This document shows positions 54,781 to 64,000 of a stretch of 64,000 nt of DNA, piece after piece; within the stretch, counting starts at the first letter, position 1; every line of letters starts with the position of its first letter. The notes below the pieces were generated by a model. It worked only from the letters and a program-made list of their open reading frames with translations. It did not search any database and was not told the DNA's origin. The DNA is from Glandiceps talaboti (Eukaryota > Hemichordata > Enteropneusta > Spengelidae), in contig NC_135557.1 in assembly GCF_964340395.1 (NCBI RefSeq), positions 7,415,709-7,479,708 on the forward strand, in the 5' to 3' direction. A program made the position numbers and the translations under genes.

Positions 54781-56560
54781 TCCTCTGGGAGATCAAGTTG
54801 CGGACGTCTCATAGAAAACTGTGTTGACCGGAGTGAACACAGTTCCGCCATTGTTGTGTACTGGCATAATACCATTGTGTTTACCCAATATTTCGCGTCC
54901 GATTACTAATTCATCAATGTAGGGTTATAAATTCGGGGGCTACGTAATCCGCAAAATTATTTCTGACTTTAAACCCCGTTGAAAAAGACCCTAAGGAAAA
55001 TGTCTAAGCAGCAATGATTGGTGTTACTATTTTGCAGTTTTTATAGCAATCGTGGAATAACATGACCTTGTCCGAAAACTGCGACAGTACTAGTGAGTGT
55101 AATGAACCCTAGTTCAGTTGTGCTAACTGTGACCCCTTATTCCCCCCCCCCACTTGTAATTACTGAAGGCTCCCTAAATAAATTGCATATTTTCAGAGCA
55201 GACATCCTCACCTCTGAGTTCGTTAAATATTAATTTCTTTCCACCCTCAGGTACAACGACGGTGCAGATTTAACTACCAGAGTGTACCCGTTTTGCGTCT
55301 TAACGCTAACAACCACTTTATCACAGGACATACTATATCCATCTTAGTCATTGACAGCGCTAGCGCTCCCGTTGGCCATGGGAAAACAGTTTTCTGTCAT
55401 GTGCAAAGCACTCACGGTCTGACGCGCCGGCGATCTTTCGATTCTGATACGGACTGCATTCGACGGGATGTAACCTGTTGGGGCAACTCGTATATCGAAT
55501 TTCCTTAGAATCGTCGTTGGATGTTTCCATGCTGGATGTACAACTTAGATAACGTGATACCCATCTGACAAATTTCAACTTCGCGTCTTTGCCACTGCTC
55601 GACGACGATTCCAGTGATAAAGGTATGCTCATCTACGTTTCCGTTCAGGATTCTGACGTCGACGGGCATATTTTCTACTACCCTCCACCATTTCGTTAAA
55701 TTCTTCATTGGATGCCTCAGTGGTTGTACAACTTCGGTGTGATACCCATGTGTTAATCTCTGAGTCATGATCACCATGGCTAATGCTAGACGATGAAACC
55801 AGTGGTGAACTATATGCGCTGACGTTTTGGCTTAATTCGAGCATATGTTCTCCGCCATCCGCCTGGACTGTCGACGTGCCTTTTTTGGTACGTTTTATCT
55901 AAAATTAAAGTCGTCGCCTCGCTCCGATCCGGGGCAATACTAGATGAACTAGAGCTAGATGAACTCGTGCCTCCGGCATTCGCAGTTCCTATCAGGACGC
56001 ATCAGTATTCAGTGCTACGGTGCGAATGGATGACTTAGTTTTATATGAAACGTAGCAAATACGTACGAAAGACTGTCGACAGTCTACCATCCGCCATGTG
56101 CGTTTATAGTACGGCTAGACGACTTGGCCAATCAGAGGCCTTCATTTCGACGGGCTATATGGAGCCATATAACACACTCTTTCTTAGAGGTGTGACCTAT
56201 ACTACTTCAACATCGTTTTGAAGTCATTCCGCAAAATGCCTAAACTGACAAGGATGTGCGAGCGCACACATGATTACTGGATGTAAGACGGGGTCCAATG
56301 GTTTTTTTCCGGGTCATGACCTAGGTCATATAACTTGTCACGAGCATGCCTAGCTTTGTAGACATTGGTATTACGATTTCCAAATGCGTTCTGTAAAGTA
56401 GTCGTCAGTTGACGTGTATTCACTTCCAAGCAAGCTGGGGTGCTTTGTGCAGACTTCAACGTACGCTTTGATTTAATTGCACGCTATGAATTGTCAACTG
56501 TCCACATTGAATTATCAATTGCCAAAAATGATACAACGTTCGTACAAATTGACTTATCAC
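54781..56560. other. Region with CG-rich, partly repeated minus-strand frames
   Basis: No domain is identified. On the minus strand, LVSSSSISHGDHDSEINTWV and LESSSSSGKDAKLKFVRWVS start two similar segments about 186 bp apart (GTACAACTT...GTGATACCCAT on the + strand at about 55541 and 55727), in different frames. The wider area 55260-56250 has more CpG than its surroundings. It could be a first exon or promoter region of a minus-strand gene, or an old repeat. Confidence 0.3.
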
Positions 56561-56579
56561 TTGACATCAACTTAATCAC

Positions 56580-56870
56580 TTGACGTTCCTGACTTGTCAT
56601 TTGACGGACCTGACTTATCACTTGATGTTCCTGACTTGTCAATTGACGGACCTGACTTATCACTTGACGTTCCTGACTTGTCAATTGACGGACCTGACTT
56701 ATCACTTGATGTTCCTGACTTGTCAATTGACGGACCTGACTTATCACTTGACGTTCCTAACTTGTCAATTGACGGACCTGACTTATCACTTGACGTTCCT
56801 GACTTGTCAATTGACGGACCTGACTTATCACTTGATGTACCTGACTTATCACTTGACGAGTTCGACTTTT
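56580..56870. repeat. 42-bp minisatellite, open in several frames
   Basis: About 6.5 units of 42 bp, each made of two 21-bp halves (CTGACTTGTCAATTGACGGAC and CTGACTTATCACTTGACGTTC). The third + frame encodes a 14-residue repeat DLSIDGPDLSLDVP; the minus strand gives a Ser/Asp/Lys repeat. Mutations between units are mostly synonymous-like (GATGTT/GACGTT), but this is also expected from a young tandem array. Confidence 0.9.
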
Positions 56871-56879
56871 GACGTGGAT

Positions 56880-58835
56880 TACGCTCCATACGTGCTCACT
56901 TATGTACTAGCATTCAATGAAAGTCAATGTCTTAATATCATAGAAATAAGAGGTATCGATTCATAAACCTGTTACACAAATCAGATTAATGGCTCCGAGG
57001 TGTTCATTCCTACAGTAGTGTCCTTTGCAGTAATCCCTCTAAATCCCATATAGCAACGTTAGTAACAGATTACTAACGCGAGGAAAACTGGCGTAGCTTC
57101 ACCTGCCAAAAGTCACTCCTGGGGTCATTCGAAAGGTCATAAACAAACATGACAAATAACGTCGACTTCCACCGATGAGGGCGTTTGTCAGACTAACAAC
57201 ATTAACGATAACAGCGACGTCGATTTGCTTACGAAATCCACGGAAGAGTTCCGAATATCAATGAGAATAATTATCAGAGTCTGCAATTATTCTGTATTGA
57301 TGTATAAAGCATCAGTCGTCTCAGTCAGTGTTTCATAGAAATAAAATCGGAATAAACGATATAACGTAGACATCAGTTGTGATTCGCTATGTATGAGTTC
57401 AACCTGGCAAATCCGCTCGTCGAGAGTACTCAAAAGTTCATCAGTATAGAGTTATGAATGGCCGTAACTTTATCAAATCCAGTCCGATTTCCATGCGACT
57501 TGCATTACTCAAATCGTACTTACATCAGCTTTCCAAACATGAAGCATCAGCGTTAAGAAATCAGTGCGAGTGTCCTTAATCGTCGATCTCGGCAATCGTT
57601 GTATCAGAAATGCAGTCGACTTCTGCTATCATGCACACTTCGTTCAGGTACAGCAAACCTGACATTCGAAATTGTCCAGGAAATACTTCCTCACACGTCA
57701 AGGTTTCGCAAAGACCAGCTCAAATAATGTCAGTAAACATCCAGCTCCCTTCGTGTCCCTGTTAAATACAATTTCATCACACGATTCCGCAGATAGTTTG
57801 GATTTTGTACGGCCATCTTAGAAGTTTTTTTATTCCTGGGTCTTCATCACCGTGTTACATCCACCGGACCTTTGGCAAGATACACACGCGACTACCTCGA
57901 CTGAAATGATTTAAACTTGTGAGCAATAAAAAAAAACAATAAATAACAATAAAAGACCTTTCGTATAGAAATTCACATTTCCTGAGGTTCAATGTCACAT
58001 AAAAATGCAATCAAAACTTGTGGATTACTTTAATTGCGTAATCAGAATAAAACAAAAGTTAGTACATAGAACCACAATCAAATATACGTTGGGTCATCCC
58101 ACTATGTCTTAAGGGGGCACAATTCCCATGGTATCATTTACATTAATTACGTTTAATTACTTTTAAACAGTAAATCCCAAAGGAGTTCTGAGTTCTAGAA
58201 ATGTTTACATGTTATCTGATTATTTTGACAAGTTCACACTGAAGAAAATTGTTTCATAGAAGTAATGATTTATATAAATGAAAATTCCTCTAGCACACTG
58301 ATGACAATCACAATAATAAGCGTTTCAAAAAGTTACATCATAAAGTTCAAATTGGATAACTTGAAAAAAATGTCAGCGATGTCAATGCCACTTTGATTAA
58401 TAGGACGAATGTATTAGTACGCCTGATAAAATCATACAATAGTTCATGGCTACAGATATACACCCATCAGAATGATAAGTATTCATCTTCTTACAAAGTT
58501 GTTCTACGGACTTGTTAACCTTGCTACAATGAAGGAAAGAGACTTGTGACAAGGAATTCAATAAAGAGAAGAGAAAAGAAGTTGAAGAGAGACTGACAGG
58601 ACAGAAAGGAGAGAGAATAGAACTGAAAAAATACAGACTTTTTTCTTGCCCCCCCACCCCCCCCACACCCTTTTTTTTATTTCGCCCGCCCACCCCACCT
58701 GACTATTCCACTGGAGATGAGAAACAAAAAAAATGGGTCACCCTTACATATGTATGAACCATGAAACTCATTGCAATTAAAAACCACAAGAACACACTGA
58801 AAAGGAAATGTGTATTTTGATGTCAATTTTTATAA
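56880..58835. other. Noncoding, nothing recognised
   Basis: No ORF with a domain. Minor C and T runs at about 58650-58680. Confidence 0.5.
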
Positions 58836-58839
58836 GAAA

Positions 58840-59330
58840 TTATAAGAAATTTGTAGATTATATTACTAACATATTCCCTAATTTAACAAAATCATTAATT
58901 ATGCAAATGATATGAAGGAAAGGTTACTCCAAGGTATGTCAGATTCGCGTGCCTTGTTATTGCCGATGCATGTTCAAAGTATAGGAAATCTATAGCTTAC
59001 AACTTACAAGACATTTGAGATTTATCGTGGAATTATGTACCAAATTTTATGAAATTCGAAGCTTGTATTCGCTTGTGTATTCATGGTCTAATTGCCGAAA
59101 AGAATTAATAATAGAAATAACTTAACCCATTAAAAGTATAAGCTAAATCAACAAATTAAACTTTGCCGGAAAACGTGTGATTTATTGTTATACATGTATT
59201 CAAGAATATAAAATTTTAAGCGTGCGTTCTTAGGATATACCTTAATTATTGAAAATCATTACTTGTGCATGTGATTCAATGGCAAAAGGTTCAACAGTAA
59301 AATTTGTATGCAAACCATGGAATGCTTTGT
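58840..59330. repeat. Diverged copies of the 150-bp tandem core
   Basis: Three old units related to the core of 41716-42955: AATCATTAATTATGCAAATG at about 58890, weaker versions near 59100 and 59255, with shared neighbours such as AAATTTTATGAAATTCGAAGC and TATACCTTAATTATTGAAAA. No flank hairpin or microsatellite was found here. Confidence 0.5.
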
Positions 59331-60006
59331 AAATTTTAGGCTAGTTTTTAGTGGTAATATTTATAAATTTTTACTTGGAAGGCATTTTTATTCGCCATTA
59401 AAATTACCCTGAAAATGTTGCCTTCCAACGTTTAACACGAAATGCCTAAAGGAGCAGTTACTAGTAACATTTTCAAAAATCTTGTATTGGTTATGAATAG
59501 TTTTACTATTCTTTAGGGGCTGGGGAGGGGATAACTCCATGAGTAACATTACGGGGAGGTTCCTCACAAACATTGAAACCCAAAGTGGCGTGATACCAAT
59601 TTTATGCAAAAAGTATACCCTTTCTGATACCAAGTTGCATTTTAATTAGTCTAAGTCACTAAAAGCCAGGGCTCCCAGGGGAAGCTAACCCTAGATCTAG
59701 TATGGCATTAGCGAGGCTAGTACGGAAGTTTTGAAGGTAGCTAGATACACCAGGTTGAAACGTTTCTAGTGTTAACTAGCAGCCTCGTAAAATATGTCTT
59801 TTTCCCCGACAATTTAGTCAAATGCATGGTATTTAAATCTGTTGACACCTTTTTTGACACCTTGTAGGCTTAAATAATATTAATATTCTTCGTTTTAATG
59901 ATTTCAAAAATTTGCCGAAAAGATCAACCACTGTTATCATCCATGGAGGATAACACTTCGCTTTGTGTGGAGTTTATGTCAGAGTGTGAATCCCTACACG
60001 TTCCTC
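59331..60006. other. Noncoding, nothing recognised
   Basis: AT-rich sequence up to the next foldback element. Confidence 0.5.
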
Positions 60007-60271
60007 GATCACTATACGAAAAGTCATATTTGACCATATCTTTCCACCGGGGTAAATCATGGTCAGAGGATGTGTAAATGTAGGTAGTATGAGACGAAGT
60101 ACTACCTTTGACTTAATTTACCCCCGGTAATCTCTCACCTGGGGGTTGTAGACAGTCAAAAGTGGTACTGCGTCTCGTACTACCCCTGGACAGAGATGGT
60201 GGTTAGGTGGGTCTCACCAAGGGTAAAGGTTGGGTAAAGGTGGGTAAATTTGACTTTTCGTATAATGCTCA
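60007..60271. mobile_element. MITE-like foldback element
   Basis: Outer ends ACTATACGAAAAGTCATATT and GACTTTTCGTATAATG pair. Inner arms GGTAGTATGAGACGAAGTAC/TACCTTTGAC (60088 on) and GTCAAAAGTGGTACTGCGTC/TCGTACTACC pair over 30 nt with about four mismatches. The part between is less symmetrical. No coding sequence. Confidence 0.65.
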
Positions 60272-60446
60272 GTCTCTGCATATATACTTCTATCATTTGT
60301 TACTGTTCTGTTCTGTTCTGTTCTGTTGTGGTGTGATATTGATCAAATGTTGGCTTTCGTGCTTCGAGCTGTCTACGTCGCTGAATTATGATACACATGT
60401 CTTCATCCTTAGTAACATTTTCGTTGTTATTCTATACATAGACCCT

Positions 60447-60537
60447 CATATTCCTAGGGTGTGACGTCAAAGTGCAGTAATATGAAATCCATACATTTCA
60501 TATTACTATATTTTGACGTCACACTATAGTAATATGG
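60447..60537. repeat. Short foldback hairpin
   Basis: CATATTCCTAGGGTGTGACG plus TCAAAGTGCAGTAATATGAAAT on the left pairs with ATTTCATATTACTATATTTT plus GACGTCACACTATAGTAATATG on the right; the loop is about 5 nt. It contains a palindromic TGACGTCA core in each arm. Confidence 0.75.
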
Positions 60538-60539
60538 TC

Positions 60540-61760
60540 GGATCGACTTTGAATTATTTGTAAACATCAACCTGTACAGTTACGATGTTGTTGTTTGAAA
60601 ATATCGTTTCCTTGCTATTCATGAATTGCCGAACATCGACCATCATCAACATTATCATCAGTGTAAACACAGATCAAATACACCTCTTTTGGAAACATAT
60701 GTCGCCTTTCATACATAATAATCCTTTGTATATGTTATATTACACCCCGATACTATTTTCACCCAGTTGATCAAAGTGACATTGAATTATAATTAACAAT
60801 ATTTTCACGGAGAAGCTATTAGGCATTGATCAAAATCCCACTCTAAATTCAGTTACCAATTTCAACTACAATCTTCTAAGTCAAACTTTAAAAAAAATGT
60901 TTTTCTCCTTTGATGGTATTTTTAAAAATCCAAAAAAGGAGACTTTCTTGTATAATTACTTAACCAAACGTTCTGTCACTCTTACATGTACTTGAATGAC
61001 CAGAGTTTGATGAGAATAACTACACACCCATCTCAGGTCTACCCGTTCTCTCTAAAAAAAAAATGATTGCATTTTTTTGTAATTGGTGAAAACTATTAGG
61101 AGACACAGATTCTGGACACAAATATAGTACAACACCAGAAATCGTCGTGTATTAGGATTTTTTTCAGATGTACATGCATGGTACTTTTTCCATCCCTGAT
61201 ATCATATAAAATAAATTATTTTTGGTGAAATATTCACAATCCATCAATACAAATTATTAAAAGCTTGTCGCAACTAATAAAATCTCACGTCACACAGTGA
61301 TTATGATAACAAGTCACATATATTAACGTACAAGTTGTGGCCACCACAGAAAAGTTATTTTATATGATATGCTAGCATTGTGATGGGGGTTTTGTGTTTG
61401 TTATTTCCTGTTTGCCTGGTAGAATTGGGGAAATTCTTGGACAGTAAACACAGTATTTAAATGATAGAGATTTAATGACAAAAGCAAACCTACCACGGTA
61501 TGTAGGTCGGACAATATCAATCGAAGATGACCACTTAATAGCAGATTATGATGATAGTGTTACCGATGATAAAAATACACCTTTTTGATATTCGGTAAGT
61601 CTTGATGTTTTGCGAGGTCACCATGAGCTCTCAGCTGGCATGGATTAATGGGAGGTAGGGAGGGAGAGGGGGGGGGGAGAAAGGTCTCCCCCTAGTGATT
61701 TTTTACAATTCCAAAGGCGTTGTAACTTCAGTTGATCTTACTACAACATATATTTTTCCA
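60540..61760. other. 5' flank of the esterase exons
   Basis: AT-rich. No signal-peptide exon for the esterase could be recognised here. A G run lies at about 61668-61678. Confidence 0.45.
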
Positions 61761-61761
61761 G

Positions 61762-62553
61762 GATTACCAAACCAAGATATTTTGGTTGAAACACGTTCTG
61801 GAATGGTAAAAGGGAAATCAATCACCCTACCAGATGAACGCGGAGAGGTATATGCATATCTAGGTATACCATTTGCCGAACCACCACTTGGCGAACTCCG
61901 CTTCAGGCCTCCTGTACCGATTGCATCATGGGAAGGTGTACGCGATGCTGTTAATTACAGTAATTCCTGTATGCAGCAAAGATACCCCAAGTTGCCTGGC
62001 TTAAAAGGTGTTGCAATGATGAATGCAAATACACCAGTCAGTGAAGACTGCCTTTATCTCAATGTCTGGACCGCGTCCCCAAGACCCAACAATGCATCTG
62101 TAATGGTATGTGTATGTATAGCTATATGTAACGATTCAGTCCAAAAATTACATTCTTTTTGGACGGTCAAGTGGCAAATGTTGTTTTTATAATCGACATA
62201 CTCAACGTAGTGTTCGTGCCAATGTTAATGCTTGTATCACAAGGCAAGTAATAATCACGTGTTTCCGCCTAGCTATAATTCTTTCAAACCTACTAAAATA
62301 TGGAGTATTATGGGATATGTGGGATACATGTATGTATGATGAGCAATTTAATACTTTGATGGTTGTATACTAAAACAGTGTCTACATTTCACACAGATAT
62401 GGATATATGGTGGTGGATATATCCAGGGCACTGCTTCTCTTGATTTCTATGATGGCAGATTTTTGGCAGGGATCGAAGATGTTATTATTGTTTCCATGAA
62501 CTATCGTGTTGGTTCTTTTGGGTTCCTAGCAACGGGAGATGGACGAGCAAAAG
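61762..62553 (+). CDS. Carboxylesterase/cholinesterase-like gene, two exons, partial
   Basis: Exon 61762-62105 (phase 1 in, phase 0 out) encodes [39 protein letters not shown] and [11 protein letters not shown]. Exon 62397-62553 encodes [20 protein letters not shown] and [20 protein letters not shown]. These are the N-terminal quarter of the alpha/beta-hydrolase esterase fold: EDCLYLN is a family signature and GGGY forms the oxyanion hole. The next exon should start with the region leading to the catalytic Ser (GESAG), but I find none up to 64000. It may lie beyond the window, or the copy may be a fragment. The donor after 62553 (GTTGGA) is weak. A first exon with a signal peptide is also missing. 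Confidence 0.8.
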
Positions 62554-64000
62554 GTTGGACTTTACTTTGCACAGAAACATATTATGAAGGTTATTGTCTC
62601 TAGAAAATAATATGTGTTATTCCTGGAGAAATAATGAAATAAGAATACAACGCTTGCCAACAATAATTTACCGAGACAAGTTGAACCTTTCCAAAAAAAT
62701 GTTTCTTTTCCATATATAAATGATAAATTATACACAATTTCAATGGACTTCTTTGCTATTGGTTCTGCTCTGCAAAATATTTAGCCTAAACATTCAAAAT
62801 AACTATTATTTCGTAAAGAATATTTGCACAACCACACATATATATTTATAAATGAGTTTTACAACTTCACACTGGGGTTCTGTCTATTAATATGTCATCA
62901 TTAATCATAACATTAGATAACCCATATATTTGGAATCGACTGAGTTCCTTTTCGTCGGTTCGTCTCCTGTCCTGTCTAAGAAATTAAGTTCTCTCGTACT
63001 ATAAATGCTGACGACAGCAGCTAATACCATGTAAGCGTCACCGTCGCAAACCACGGCCTCTTTTACGGCACCGTTCTTAAGGGGCCGTTCCACTGGAACG
63101 AAGTGTAGCGGAAGAAATAACAGCTCTGGTTTGCGAGAATGGTAAATTAAACGTAAGAAAGACATAACTCGAGAACCATTGATGAAGAGCCTCAGTCTCG
63201 GGTTAGTGATGTATGGTTCACGATGACAGTAATTATAAGATCGCCCCAATCTGAAAGTGTTGTGGACTATTGACGCGCAGTGACCTCAATTTGCATATAC
63301 AGACATTAGTCTCGTTCTATTTTCCCTTGGGTACTATTCATATAACATGAGAGTCATATCAGTGACTTGATTTTACAATGGAAAGAATATGTGCCCAAAA
63401 ATGTGATGGGTTATAGAACATTTTGTGGCTGGCTTTATTCGGGCACTAGTAGACAATATATTACCCCTCGTGTTGTTATGTAGCATCATTCTGTTCTCTC
63501 TGCTCTAAGACTCAGGAATTAATAGCTGCATAACAGCTCTATTAGATATCTACTATTTTTTTCTTTTTCTTCTTTGCAATTAGGGAAAATACGAGTGACC
63601 TAAGGGCGTTTGTCACTACGAGTCGCTGGGGTAGTTACCTTGGGACACGTGTATTTTTCAACTGAATGAAGAAAAATATTAGAGAATAATATTATTATAC
63701 CAGTGTCAATAATATTAAAGACAAATCTGAGAAAGAAATAGCAATTTTGAACGTTTTGACTCATATTTCGAACACATACAGCAGTACCAGTGACGTAGAC
63801 ACGCGTTGTCGCGACGTAGCACGACCAGGGTATATATTATGTATTTTTTGTTCAATTTGGCTCGTGCACGGTATAATGGCAATTGTCATCGAATGTTTTC
63901 AATACAGTGCATCTTCTGCTTTACCGCTATTATATTGTCTTTCATAAAATCAAAAGATGGTATGTACGTAGTGCCCTTTTAATCTCAAAGTCATATTAGG
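62554..64000. other. Intron or flank after the esterase exons
   Basis: No esterase exon. A minus-strand ORF at 62905-63249 (114 codons, MGRSYNYCHREPYITNPRLR start) and a plus-strand ORF at 63747-63947 have no domain I recognise. Confidence 0.4.

Noticed and set aside
56580-56870. 42-bp repeats as a CRISPR array
   Set aside because: No unique spacers; the two 21-bp halves alternate without interruption.
62905-63249. Minus-strand ORF of 114 codons as a gene or an rRNA fragment
   Set aside because: I could not match it to a protein family, and the DNA does not read as a conserved rRNA segment; left as unassigned.

Overview
The window is eukaryotic. It has long introns with GT..AG borders, multidomain animal proteins, AT-rich DNA and very many microsatellites. 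The genes (a macro-domain PARP, a polycystin-1-like protein, a cholinesterase-type esterase) and the repeats (two LINEs, a Penelope relic, a hAT element, a tandem-core repeat resembling bivalve 'pearl' elements, foldback MITEs) point to a marine invertebrate. An invertebrate deuterostome such as a hemichordate or amphioxus, or a mollusc, would fit; the sequence alone does not let me choose.

Layout. (1) 282-16051, + strand: 21 exons of a PARP14-like mono-ADP-ribosyltransferase whose 5' end lies before the window. The order is RRM, RRM, a large KH-like exon, three macro domains, WWE, and a PARP catalytic domain ending in a stop. All 20 splice junctions join in one frame to give 1751 residues. 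(2) 17330-17900, - strand: relic of a Penelope-like retroelement. (3) 18927-24800, + strand: a short polycystin-1-like gene with GPS, one membrane helix, PLAT and about four more helices. It stops where the channel half should begin. (4) 24801-31170: noncoding, with foldback elements and a duplicated block of about 400 bp. (5) 31171-31900: a broken carotenoid-desaturase-like flavin oxidoreductase. (6) 31900-41000: mostly noncoding, with one small unexplained ORF. (7) 40880-46500: a repeat-rich zone. It holds a fragment of an unknown multicopy gene, a 75-bp minisatellite split by a tandem-core element, and a hAT transposon with matching ends and target duplication. (8) 47700-49500: an HTH-gene fragment inside an inverted repeat, and a minisatellite. 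(9) 49530-54780: two LINEs placed head to head. (10) 54800-61700: noncoding, with a 42-bp minisatellite and several foldbacks. (11) 61762-62553: two exons of a carboxylesterase/cholinesterase-like gene with no further exon found.

There is no operon-like logic; the genes are independent. The macro-PARP belongs to a family tied to antiviral and interferon-type responses in vertebrates, and its domain set (RNA binding, ADP-ribose reading, ADP-ribose writing) fits that role. The most distinctive features are the polycystin that lacks its channel half, the PARP with Met in the third triad position, two related foldback elements whose core holds the seed of a large microsatellite, and the nested repeats at 40.8-46.5 kb.
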